Assembly (NCBI GenBank): GCA_943737045.1
Contig: CALSFV010000404.1
Location: 1 to 64,000 of the forward strand
DNA length: 64,000 nucleotides
Origin: Parapristionchus giblindavisi
Lineage: Eukaryota > Nematoda > Chromadorea > Rhabditida > Diplogasteridae
Direction of reading: 5' to 3'
In this document: in pieces, positions 35,611 through 49,100 of the stretch
Position numbering within the stretch: the stretch's first letter is position 1
Layout: each line of letters begins with the position of its first letter
Notes under the pieces: model-generated
What the model was told of the DNA's origin: nothing
The model's input: only the letters and a program-made list of their open reading frames with translations
The model's database searches: none
Program-made: the position numbers and the translations under genes

Positions 35611-36013
35611 TCATTATCATATTTATTGATATAGTTGAATGCATTCGATATTAGAATGAGATAACTATATATCATATCCCCTTAATTCTCTCACTCTACT
35701 AAGAGAGTCTCCGTCACTCTTCTCATTACAGTATCATATTCAATTAAAATGGAAAGAAAAAAGATATATCATATTATACCGATAAAGATTTAGATGATCA
35801 TGTATGCCAGTATACTTGTCAATAAGACAAAGTGAATGATGAATATATGAAAGGGCAGGAAGGGGGAGGAGATAGATAGGAGGCGGAGTTATCTCAGAGA
35901 GGAGATGAACATGTAGAGATGGAGAAGGAGAAGGAGAAGAAGAGTGAGAGAAGGAGAGAGAGAGGAATAGAGAATAGATAGACTTCTTCAATCATCTATT
36001 CTATTATATATCT
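35611..36013. promoter_or_regulatory. Divergent spacer before the LRR gene
   Basis: Between two divergent genes. It contains GGAGAAGGAGAAGGAGAAG-type purine runs (35915-35965). The open frame on the minus strand here (35740-35991) is a low-complexity by-product. No core promoter motif is assigned. Confidence 0.4.
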
Positions 36014-39000
36014 ATGACTTTATCTATTTATCCAATCCTTTTATGTCTTCTCATATCTACAGTATCAAGGTAAGTCATTCAGATCATTTCATCCAATATG
36101 AGCATTCTACTCATATCATTTAATCTATTCCATATATATACGATCTATTCATTATTATATTTGTCCTTTCATTCATTCTTTTTTTTTCATTATATACTGA
36201 ATGTATCTTCTTATTATTCTTATTTAATCGTACAAATGGGGACGATAGAGGGGGAGAGGGAGAGGAAGAGACAGAGGGAGAGGTAGAGAATGGAACGAGT
36301 TGCGAGATGGTGTGTCTATTTCCTTATATGAGATAGTAAAGATATAAAGGAGATAGTATTGACCTCTTAAAGTACTTCATCCTTCTTTTGTAATACAATT
36401 AAGTAGATCATTCATTCATTGATCTCTATATCAATCGTATCATCTTCATTCTATTTCTCTGGAACATTCCATCCTTTTACCCTTTGATATTTGATAGTGA
36501 AAGTATGAATGAGAATAGAAGAAGGCCATCTTCATTTCATTCATCTTCTATTCATTATTATATTCGAAATCTAACAGAATAAGAAGTATAATGTAGAATG
36601 AGAAAAAGGATGGAATGGAATAGATATAAAGGAATGAAGAGAATGAAATGGTTCTTCTAACCATTTAACCTTATCCATCAAATTGAAATACAATAGATGA
36701 AATAGATAGAGATTATCCCTTGAGACATACATACAGTATACCATCTATCTATCTATATCTATTCAATTACAGTCTTCCATCACAAATTCCTGGATGTCCT
36801 GATCTTCAAAGTATCGATTCAATAGAAGTATCATCTACTAATCTACAAGATCTTTTATTATGTTTTTGTGAGGTAACTGAATGAATGATGTACTCATTCA
36901 TAATGATATCATAATATCAGAAAGGACAATCAGATCAAGTATCAATCTCATGCCTCTATGGTTCAACACCTCAACATCTTCAACGTGCTTCATTAGCAGT
37001 TTCTAATGCTAATCTCACAATCAATCAAGTATATCCATCCATATCCTCATTCATTCTATCAATCATCTCAATCATATCATTTAGTTATCAATCCAACATA
37101 TGGAATTCACTTCATCTGGACTAGATTCTCAATTCCTCTCAACATTTACTCCATCATTATCAAGATTAGATATAAGAGAATGTGCAGGAGGGCAACCGCT
37201 TGTACTTCATAATGAAGCATTCAAAGGATTAGAGGTTACATCAATTATATCATGATATCATCTATAACATAATATGAATTACAGTCAACATTAGTCAATA
37301 TAACAATCCATGATTGTAAACTTTCATCTATTCCTCGTGCAATTCATTCACTTCATCAATTGAATACTCTTATTCTATCATCTAATGATATACAATCAAT
37401 CAATAAGAATGATTTGAATGGAAAGAATAAGGTATGATATATCTATATCCATATCCATTCATTCTTTCACTTTCTCACTCTCATCATTCTGTCATCTTTG
37501 TAAAGAACATGTGAGAGAACGGTAGAGGAGGATGAGGGGAGAGGTAGAAGAAGAGGAGGAGGGAGGGATGGGGAGAGGCAGACTGGTTTGTCATGTCTTC
37601 CTTCTATTGAGATGTATCTATCCTTCTCTCTCTATATATATATAGAGAAAGAGAATGTATTGAATAATGGAGATGACCATTGAATGACTCATCTACTACA
37701 TAAATTATATATGAAAGAATAAGGAATGATAGACATATCCATCATTTCATATACACAATTAATCGATTCATTACAGTTATCATATCTTGATATATCTGGT
37801 AATCAGATAACACAAATAGAAGAAGGGTCATTTGAATCATTAACTAATCTACAATCATTATTGATTGGAGATCATAATTATATCAATGATACATTTCTTC
37901 AAGAGATATCTCGATTGTCATCACTCAAGGTATTCCTTCCTTCCTTCATTCATTCCTTCATTCATCAATGTATTATAGTTACTTGATTTATCGAGAGCAG
38001 ATGGTATATTCAATCCACCCGAAGAACTCTTTTCTCATCTTCCAATGTTGAATACATTGAAGATGGGAGGATGTTCATTATCATCATTAGATGTAGGAGT
38101 ATTCTCATCACTTGGAATGCTTCAACAAGTTATTCATTCATTTATTATAATCAATCTATAATAATATTTCATTCTAGTTGGATCTTCGTGTTAATCTCAT
38201 AGAGAACATTTCATCTCTAGCATTTGATGGTCTATCATCTTTAAAAAGACTTTCATTAGCTGGAAACTATATCAGAAATGTAAGAGCATATATTGATCCA
38301 TATATAATCTATTGATCCATATCATTCAGATAGATACTGATTACTGGGCAGGTCTTGGATCTCTTGAAGATCTTGATATTGGATGGAATGAATTGAGATC
38401 AATAGATGGTGATGCATTTGCATCTATTGAATCATCATTACAAAGACTACATCTACGACATAATCCAATCAATCAAGTAATCATATTATACTATACCATG
38501 TTTAAACCATTCTATTCTATTCAATCTTAGCTCCCATCTCTAAATCTTCCTCAATTAACATTCCTAAGTATAACAGAGACTAATATATCATCCATCACTT
38601 TTGATGCATTGAAGAATCTTCCAAAACTAGAAGTAAGTTCATTCATTATATTTATATCAAATGAATGAATGAATATAGACATTGGAAGCCCTTCGATCCA
38701 ATATATCTTCAATATCATCAAATGCATTCGATTCTCAATCTAATTCAATTAAAGTAATTCAATTGAATTCAAATAAACTTCGATCCTTCAATCTTTCTCT
38801 TGAATCTCTTCCTTCACTACAAGAACTATCTCTATCTGGAAATCCATTCATATGTGATAATCATATTGAACATCGTAAGTATTCTATTCTATTCTATTCA
38901 ATTCAATTCAATATAAAGAGATTACAATGGATTAGATGATATCTAGTTCTTATTCTATTCATTCATATCTATTCAATCTATTCAGTTATCACAAATATCA

Positions 39001-39824
39001 ATGAAGCATATCAAAGAGCAGCTAAAGAAGGACGTTCATTCACAATAACAAATACTAATGAAACTTTGTGTGCTAGACCATGGAAATTGAAGGGAAAGGT
39101 AAACCAAATTGATACTAGAATAATGAATGCCGATATGTTTATAGAGTATATTAGGATTGAATACAACTCAATTAGAAGAATATAATGAATCATTGGATAC
39201 AACTACAACGAATACTCCATCTACTACTACAATTCAATCAAATCAAGTGACTGAATCCATAACTTTACCTACATTCACTCTGGTTAGTATCCACCCTATT
39301 CCTCTATCTCATTAACTACCGTAATCTTGAATTATTTAGCCTGATCTTTTTGCTGGAAAGGACAGTAATGAGAGTATATTCAAAGATGATAGAGAAAGAC
39401 TTCAATATGATCTAACTAAGACAGATACAACACATCAGAAAGATCAAAGTGATAAGGTATCATCCATCCTTCTATCTATTCATTCATCTATTCATCTATC
39501 TATCCATTCATCTCATATCTATTACAGTCCTCAGCAGTTATCATTACTATTTTCATTCTTCTTATCATATCAGCTATTGCACTTATCTCAGTCATTCTCT
39601 TCATGAGGGTAAGTACATATACAATATTGACTTCGAGGGCTTGGACACCATAAGTACACCCCTCTTACATCGGATGATTATGGATTCTATCCTTATCAAA
39701 GATCAAAGATCAATGAATTAAATTGCAGAAGAAGAAAAGAGTATCAGATGAAGAATGGAGAGAAAAGAAGAAAGTAGAAGATGGTATGGTTGAGATTGAA
39801 TTAGAAGGAGTACGAAGAAATTAA
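36014..39824 (+). CDS. Leucine-rich-repeat single-pass membrane protein
   Basis: A type I membrane protein with an extracellular LRR array. The start at 36014 gives a signal peptide (MTLSIYPILLCLLISTVSS) split by a 703-base intron (36069-36771). The mature N-terminus has a cysteine cap (IPGCPDLQSI, DLLLCFCE). About ten LRRs follow, one or two per exon: LSYLDISGNQITQIEEGSFE, LLDLSRADGIF, LDLRVNLIENISSLAFDGLS, LEDLDIGWNELRSIDGDAFA, IKVIQLNSNKLRSFNLSLES and LQELSLSGNPFICDN as the C-cap start. A Thr-rich stalk leads to a transmembrane helix (VIITIFILLIISAIALISVI) followed by a basic stop-transfer (RKKKRVSDEEW) and a short cytoplasmic tail ending LEGVRRN at 39824. A recognition or adhesion role is likely for the class, but I cannot name an orthologue. 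Confidence 0.87.
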
Positions 39825-40169
39825 AGAGTAATTCATCTATCTATTCCATTCTATTCATATCTATTCATTTTATCCATTTTCATCATAATTGATCTCCTTC
39901 TAATTCCTCATTCTTTCCTTATATATTCATATATTTCATTTGTCTACTCTTTCACATATCATCCTTTCCCTTTATCATTCTTCTTCTCTCTAAAACGGGA
40001 TTCACCAATCTTCCATAGGCAATCAATTCATAAATCATCATAATGAGATTATCTATGCATATATTATATAAAAATAGAAGAATCGAGTAATTCATTATAT
40101 TCTTTTTCTTCTTTCCTTCTATTATTCATTGATATCTATTAGTATTGAATGAATCTCATTCTATTATAA
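39825..40169. other. 3' flank of the LRR gene
   Basis: 345 bases of AT-rich sequence up to the terminal inverted repeat of the 40-kb foldback element. No gene seen. Confidence 0.4.
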
Positions 40170-41590
40170 CACGCTATCTGAGAAAATCGACATAGGTGCG
40201 GTATCGATGAAAAATAGATTTTTCTGTTTTATGTGTGATAATTACAGGCTCCATGAGTGTAGTTCACTGGTACTTGGAAATTCGTTCCAATTGAAAATTC
40301 GCTTCACGAGGTGACCACACCACGATTTGGTGCCGTTTCCTAAAAAGTTTATTTCGAATCAAATCGATTCGGGAATGGCCACAATCGACCCCTTGGCTAA
40401 TTCTAAGAAACTATTGTCAGGGAGAGTTTTTCGATCAACGGTCAACGAAGGCTGGAATTAGGGAAGATTCGAAATATTTTTCACATTAAATTAATTCTCA
40501 CTATTTTCCCATGGCGAATATAATTTTTTTTATTTGCTTAATAACTTCTACATGTGATAACACACCTTCAGTTTAAAAATAATAATTTAAAAAAAGGTAT
40601 TTATGGCGAACGAATCATTTTTATAACGAAAGTCGTGAATTATGGTGTGCTCCTACAGTAATCCCTATTCGGTTAATTTTGTTTTTTCGCTAGTTTTAAG
40701 CATATTTTCAGCGCTTTTCTTTACAATGTTAAACGTATATGTTTAATCTGCGCCATCGGAGTGCAGCTGCGCGGTATATATGATGACCACATTGCTGATC
40801 GTACTTGCACTGTACTTGTACTGTAATTTACGTGATATTCTTTGATCTGTCTATAAAACCGACAAGAAAGAGCACAGAACGGCATGAGTATGGTGACAAC
40901 GTCGCAAGATGGCTCGTATACGAAAGTGAATAACATTTACAGTACAAGTGCGATCAGCAATATGGTCATCATATATACCGTGCAGCTGCACTCCGATGGT
41001 GCAGAATAATCATATACGTCTAACATTGTAATGAAAACCGCTGAAAATATGCTTAAAACTAGCAAAAAACAAAATTAACCGAATAGGGATTACTGTAGGA
41101 GCACACCATAATTCACGACTTTCGTTATAAAAATGATTCGTTCGCCATAAATACCTTTTTTTAAATTATGATTTTTAAACTGAAGGTGTGTTATCACATG
41201 TAGAAGTTATTGAGCAAATAAAAAAATTTATATTCGCCATGGGAAAATAGTGAGAATTAATTTAATGTGAAAAATATTTCGAATCTTCCCTAATTCCAGC
41301 CTTCGTTGACCGTTGATTGAAAAACTCTCCCTGACAATAGTTTCTTAGAATTAGCCAAGGGGTCGATTGCGGCCATTCCCGAATCGATTGGATTCGAAAT
41401 AAACTTTTTAGGAAACGGCGCCAAGTCGTGGTGTGGTCACCTCGTGAAGCGAATTTTCAATTGGAACGAATTTCCAAGTACCAGTGAACTACACTCATGG
41501 AGCCTGTAATTATCACATATAAAAGAGAAAAATCTATTTTTCATCGTTACCAAAAAATATCCGAGTTGTTGAATTCTCTCAGATAGTGTG
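40170..41590. mobile_element. Foldback element, family 1, copy 1
   Basis: A 1.42-kb near-perfect inverted repeat. The left end CACGCTATCTGAGAAAATCG and the right end (reverse complement CACACTATCTGAGAGAATTC) are similar but not identical, and the arms share GTGATAATTACAGGCTCCAT and much more. The unpaired loop is about 40835-40935. Its arms correspond to the copy at 46126-47525, which lies in the opposite orientation. There is no open frame of significance and no clear target duplication. It separates the 3' ends of the LRR and RALBP1-like genes. Confidence 0.88.
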
Positions 41591-41669
41591 TTTTATATTA
41601 ATCATAATAGAAAAAATGCTCAATATATGCCATGTAATCATTGTTAATTCCATCTTTACTATTATACTA

Positions 41670-43120
41670 TTATAAACTCTTATAAACTAACCGTTTGAAT
41701 GGAATATCATCGAATATGAATTGACCCTTAAAGCATACCATTTCATTATAAAATACAGTACACTTAAACTTTACACTCAAACTAGTCAATCCTATGAATT
41801 CTTCTCATTAATAGTTTATTGATTAAATAATATAAACATACATCTTTATCATTGATTCCTATTCGATTTGTTGAATTCATTAGAAATAGAAGAACACATT
41901 GTCCATTAAGATCAAGTATTCGTTGTAATAGAAGGCCTAATGCTGCTACTCCCATCTTGTTACTTCTTTCCTGATCAAAGATCAATCTATCTATTTCACT
42001 TCATTCACATATGGTAACTATCCAGAATAATATGAAGAGTAAATCACAAATTATACTTAAAGAGATCTAATGTTGATCTTATATTGTTCAGCTCGAAATA
42101 TCGGTCAAATATACATATTTGAAATGTTAACCAATGCTCTTGTAAAAGAACAGTAGCCTACTCCATTAGTCTGGTGACTACAGTAAACCAAGACAATTAA
42201 AAAGGTCCACAAGGTTCATTATAGAGTTTAAAGGGAGAGTTTCCCATAAATATATTGATGGAAATTACGAAAATGTTCGAAAGTGAAATTTTATTCCACC
42301 ACGAATTGACGAACTATCATACTGTAGTTTAAGGAATGCGCGATTGATTTCCACACTGGAGCTTGGCCGGAACATCGATATTTGATGCAAATCTAATACT
42401 AATGAGGTGTATGCAAATCGAAATTTGATTTACATAGGGAATATCTGTCATTCATTTCGATTTTTATCAAACATTTCACCCGCTCTTCTCTTCGCTTGTC
42501 GGTTGATCTAGATGTTGAGACAACGCCGCTCGGAGCAAGCAGAAATATAGAAAATGAATTAACCACCGCTGAGGGTAAGCACAAATATAGAAAATGTAAT
42601 AAAAACCGCACGAGGAAAAAATGAATAGCCAAAATGAAGACGACATGCCGAAATTCCTTTGTTCTCCCTTCATATATTTAGGGATTCCAAAAAGTGCGCC
42701 GAATTTTTCCATTATAAAATAAGAATCATTTCGCCAACATTTCGGCATTCCGAACGTTGTTCTCATTTTCGGCAGACCGCTCTATCTCATAGCGTGTGCG
42801 CGAAATAAATTTCGGAATGCCGAAAAATATTTCGGCAGATGCCGAAATTGAGAAAAGAATACCACCCCTGTCCATAAATATAACCCGTCTATGCAAATGT
42901 GTCGCATCTAGGACAGACATATCACTCTCCAACAAAGGGTGGTCTAGGGCGCTCTCTTTCGCCGTGACTGAAGGGTTCGAATACCAGTTCGGGTTGTGAT
43001 TTTTGCTGATTTCTTTGAAATGCTCTAGTTCGACTTTTCCTTGCGGGGATCTCCCGCGAATTTGAACGTATAATTCTCCAAGGGAATAGTCCGTCCCTTT
43101 AAATCTTCATTATTCTATCC

Positions 43121-43180
<60 letters not shown>

Positions 43181-46100
43181 CGAATCGCCAGAGGTTCGAC
43201 CACCCCCCGGACATAGAAATTTCGACCCCCTGAAAAATTCAGATTAAGTACTTTGAACGATGCTCTATCGAACTGCGCTTTCCGAATTTGCATATCTGCT
43301 CTCATTTTCGAGTAGTGGTAGGTCAAAGTTGGCAGGTACGGTATTTTTGGCTCGAGTTTGCGTCAGAAAAATGATCATAACTCCGTTCAAAATAATGATA
43401 GACACTTTTCCAAAAAAAGCATCGAAAGAGGAGATCTTGCGCAACATTTCCCAGTTGGTGACGTCATTTTTCGACCATGCTCCGGTGCTGGGCGGTCGGT
43501 TTTATGAAAAAGTGACGTAACTTTCCTAATCGGAAAAAGTGCACTTTTCTTCTATGCGCGTTTTGTTGCACCCATATGTGTCTAAAAATGACCCAAGTTT
43601 CAGAGGATTTCCGAATTGGAAAAAAAAAGGCGTTGATTTTAGTGACGCGACCTCGGACCTGTCAAAGGAAAGAACGGCTTATTCCTTTATCAAGAAACAG
43701 CAAAGGAGCTTAAATGACTCAAAAACATCCGAAAAAGCATTACGAGCTCAAAATACCCATATACGACAGTTATTTGAAACACAAAATCACCGAGTTCCGA
43801 AAAATTTGAAAAAACCCATATTTTGCTTTTCCACGTGGAAAAAACGTCTCAGTAATGTTAATTAATCTTTATAATATTTCTTATAATGTTTTTGAACATT
43901 TATGTTTTTGGAAGTGAAGGCCTACCTGCTCTTAGAGCCGAGTTTTTAGAGCGGTACCTCTTTAGCTCTTTACCTTTACCACCGAGCGGGTTCGAACCCC
44001 GGTTCGATCCAAATCTTTTGCTGATTTTTACAGACACAGAAAACTTGTTCCAAGGTATTTTTTCGTGATAAGAATGATGAAACAAGTTGTTTTGAGTCAT
44101 TCTGAGCTGGAAAACGTTCATTTTATGGCAACACATCGCGCGGAGATGGGGCGCGCGCGTGTAATCTCGATGGCGGATATCTCGGCTCTAAGAGCAGGTA
44201 GACCTTCACTTCCAAAAACATAAATGTTCAAAAACATTATAAGAAATATTATAAAGATTAATTAACATTACTGAGACGTTTTTTCCACGTGGAAAAGCAA
44301 AATATGGGTTTTTTCAAATTTTTCGGAACTCGGTGATTTTGTGTTTCAAATAACTGTCGTATATGGGTATTTTGAGCTCGTAATGCTTTTTCGGATGTTT
44401 TTGAGTCATTTAAGCTCCTTTGCTGTTTCTTGATAAAGGAATAAGCCGTTCTTTCCTTTGACAGGTCCGAGGTCGCGTCACTAAAATCAACGCCTTTTTT
44501 TTCCAATTCGGAAATCCTCTGAAACTTGGGTCATTTTTAGACACATATGGGTGCAACAAAACGCGCATAGAAGAAAAGTGCACTTTTTCCGATTAGGAAA
44601 GTTACGTCACTTTTTCATAAAACCGACCGCCCAGCACCGGAGCATGGTCGAAAAATGACGTCACCAACTGGGAAATGTTGCGCAAGATCTCCTCTTTCGA
44701 TGCTTTTTTTGGAAAAGTGTCTATCATTATTTTGAACGGAGTTATGATCATTTTTCTGACGCACACTCGAGCCAAAAATACCGTACCTGCCAACTTTGAC
44801 CTACCACTACTCGAAAATGAGAGCAGATATGCAAATTCGGAAAGCGCAGTTCGATAGAGCATCGTTCAAAGTACTTAATCTGAATTTTTCAGGGGGTCGA
44901 AATTTCTATGTCCGCGGACCCTCCGAAACGGTCGATTTTCTCGCGATTCGTCTCATATATATATTTAGAATAGTCATAATATGATAGAGACTAACCATAG
45001 CAATGACATTCTGAGCATGAATGAAGATATAAGCAAGAAGATATCGCAGAGAACGAGGAACACTACCAAGTGATTCACTATAATCAATCAATGTTCATGA
45101 CTAGGAAAAAGAAGAATGAATGATAGATACCGTAATCTTTTGATTACACCACAAGTACATCCTAATCTCCATTTACATGAACAATCTTCAATTATAGATA
45201 TTATAGATTGAGGAATGATAGGACGAGGAAGGCTACGAAGATATCTCTATATCATTAACAATTGATTGATTTATTGATTGAGGTATGATACAGTATACCT
45301 TGAGTAAACCAGCAGCTTCATGAGGATCATTAAATTGAAGAGGAATACATTTATTCATATTCATTTCAAGAAGATCTAATCGAGAAAGAGGAGATGATAC
45401 TCGATAGATTCCTTCACAACATAATCCTTAATTAATACATTATAATATTAACAAAAATAACTTCTTTGATTGTATTCAATTGAATTCTATTCATATCCAT
45501 TATCATTTCATGACAACTCAAGTCTAGTGAGAGGTCATAGTATATCTTTCAATGGATATTATAAATCAGGATGAAAGACTCTTCAACCAGGTATCTATTA
45601 TACTACAGTATCTACTATACTACAGTATCTACTATACTACAGTATCACTTCCACTACAGTAACCATAATCTACAGTAATCTATTCAGAAGGAACAATTAG
45701 ACATTCCATATGAGACAATTGAATCTCTTCCTCAACCATTACAATCTATCCATTCTAATTCTCCTATTCATTCATTCCTTCCTTCTCATATACTAACAAG
45801 TAGTATACAGGTATCCATAATATTATATCCAATTAATGAATAAATCAATCAATAGAATGATGTACATAATCTTCTGTATGCCTCCTACGGAGCCAAGATA
45901 GATGGAGCAATAACATCACTTGAGACAACAATGGATATGAAGAGAGAGAAAGTATATTGTATCTACAAATCAATATATTGATTCATTCATATATTTAGAT
46001 ATCGACAATTCTTTTTGGTCTCTTTATATTCTGTCTCATTATGGGAGGAACAGGGGCTAAATTCCTATGTACGACACTAGGAATTGGATATCCAGCTTAT

Positions 46101-49100
46101 GCTTCGCTAAAGGTCTTTTATAAAGCACTATCTGAGAGAATTCAATAACTGGAATATTTTTTGGTATCGATGAAAAATGAATTTTTCTGTTTTATGTGTG
46201 ATAATTACAGGCTCCATGAGTGAAGTACACTGGTACTTGGAAATTGCTTCCAATTGAAAATTCGCTTCAGGGGGTGACCACACAACGGTTTGGCGCCTTT
46301 TCCTAAAAAAATTATTTCGAATCCAATCGATGCGGGAGTGGGCTCAATCGAAACCTTAGCTAATTCTAAGAAACTATTGTCTAGGTGAGTTTTTTGATCA
46401 ACGGACAACGAAGGCTGGAATTGGGAATTTTCGAAAAAAATTCACATTTAATTAATTTTCACTATTTCACCATAACAAGCCTACAACTTTTTATTTGCTC
46501 AATCGCTTCTAAATATCATAACACATCTTCAGTTTGAAAATCATAATTTTTTAAAAATATGAATAATGTGAACAAATCGTTTTTATAACGAAAATCGTAA
46601 TTATGGTGTGCACCTACAGTAATCCCTAATCGGTCGATTTGGAAATTTGGTAGTTTTAAACATATTTCACCGCTGTTCTTGACATGACTGAGGTATACGA
46701 CTACTTCGGAGCATACCTGCACGGTAAAGTGCTGGCCAATATTTAACGATATTTTGGTTTATCAGCAATAACTTTCATCGCAGTCAACCGTATCTCTTTA
46801 TTTTTTAGTATGTTTGTATAGATGGTAAAATGGAATAATGATCCAATTTTTATCGATATTGGATCACAAACAACGAAATAGTGATCAATTTACGAAGAAT
46901 GTCAATTTTCATCGACATCACCACCTGGGAACAGGTGCACTCCGAAGACGAGGAGTAGTCGTATACCTCAGTCATGTCAAGAACAGCGGTGAAATATGTT
47001 TAAAACTACCAAATTTCCAAATTGGCCGATTAGGGATTACTGTAGGTGCACACCATAATTACGATTTTCGTTATAAAAACGATTTGTTTACATTATTCAT
47101 ATTTTTAAAAAAATTATGATTTTCAAACTGAAGATGTGTTATGATATTTAGAAGCGATTCAAATAAAAAGTTGTAGGCTTGTTATGGTGAAATAGTGAAA
47201 ATTAATTAAATGTGATTTTTTTCCCGAACATTCCCAATTCCAGCCTTCGTTGTCCGTTGATCGAAAAACTCACCTAGACAATAGTTTCTTAGAATTAGCT
47301 AAGGTTTCGATTGAGCCCACTCCCGCATCGATTGGATTCGAAATAAACTTTTTAGGAAAAGGCGCCAAACCGTTGTGTGGTCACCCCCTGAAGCGAATTT
47401 TCAATTGGAAGCAATTTCTAAGTACCAGTGTACTTCACTCATGGAGCCTGTAAATATCACACATAAAACAGAAAAATTCATTTTTCATCGATACCGCACA
47501 TATGTCGGTTTTCTAAGATAGCGTGATTTATCTTTCTATTCTATTCTATTCATTCACTTATTCATTCAAGGCTATTCGATCAGATGATAGAAAAGAAGAT
47601 ATGGAATGGCTCGTGTTAGTATATTCATTTATATTCATACACTAATTCATTCTAATCAAATCATTCTATTTCTATAGATATTGGTCAGTATATGGATTCT
47701 TCACCATTGTTGATTTCTGGATTGAAATAATCATGCAATACTTTCCATTCTATTATCTATCTAAATCATTATTCTTCCTATATCTATATCTACCTTATGT
47801 TAGTATCGTATCCTATTGATCAATAAATAAATATATTGACATAGACTCGAGGAGCTGATGCTTTATTTGTCAATTTTATTGAACCAATAGTGAATCAACT
47901 GGGAGATAAGGTATTATATTCACTCTTCTTTGTATTTCAATCTAATCAATCAATAATAGATAACAATATCAATTCGTCAATCAATAATAGCTCAATCACG
48001 ATCAAATGCTCATTCATCTCTATATTCACGTCCACAATCACATTCTACTCAATCTTCACTTCATCTAAGTAAAATAACTAATCAATACTCTGAATCAATC
48101 GATATTTCTAGAAGGAATAAGTTCTGATATTAGTGATGATAAAACGTTGACATTTAAAAATACACAGTGTTCAAGTAAGTAAAGAGATCAAAGATCAAAG
48201 ATCATTTGTGTGTTATTTGAGATGATGAGAAATGGAGTGGAAGGAAGTAAAAAGAAGGAAGATTTGATAACTACGAAACATTATTGATATTAGATAGTTG
48301 AAGACATAAAGAGAGTTGGATAGATTGTAAGATACGATAAACGAAGCTTAACGATAAATTGTTATCTCTCTATTCATGTTTATGATTTGCCGTCAATCAC
48401 ACAATCAATAATATCAGTGGAACATTTCCAAGGTATCGTCTAATGACTCTTTAAAAAAGAATGCAAACTCGCACGCTTTATCCAAGCTTTAAGAGACCGG
48501 CTTGGTAAGACTCGAGCATGGTCCGGACATTCGCGAGGACTTCGATCTGGCCCTCAATAATTTCATCATAGACACATACCGGGGGCAGGCCGATGAAAGT
48601 TATAGTGAAAATGCCCTTAGGCTCAAACCCCCCCCCCTACTAGGAATGCACGCACCTGAATTTTCCGAGAATTTCACCACATTATTATAGGATACGGTAG
48701 CTAGATTACGGTAATTCGAGTTATGGTATCCATAAAAATAAAGGTTGGCCCACTGTTGATATAATGCCAAATAGTATTTGGTCTGGGGTCGCCATGAATT
48801 TTTCGACCTCACAAGGGAATCCTTTCAGCTCGCGGAAAGCAATCCAGATGAAAATTTGCACAGGCATTGTTGAAAGCAATAGAAAATGATATGTGAAGTC
48901 GGAAAATGCAGCAGGGCAATACCCTAGCCGCAGCATCCATCCAAACTTGGTCACACTTGGCGCGCATTCGCCGCCAACAATTTGAATTTATTGTCCCTAT
49001 CTCTGAAGAATGGTATCAACTTGATTGGTGAATGCATTGGAAAGTATCTCGTACATTACAGACAAAAATATTCCGAAAAGATAACATCAAAGCTGTTGTA

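Noticed and set aside
43260..44862. Frames of 60-108 codons in the palindrome arms as a transposase
   Set aside because: They lack any catalytic motif I recognise, are short, and exist in both arms simply because the arms are copies.
45440..45535. Start of a separate RhoGAP gene just upstream of 45426
   Set aside because: Upstream frames here are not in phase with LCCEGIYRVS, whereas the exon at 54056-54130 joins in phase and supplies the missing N-terminal part of the domain.
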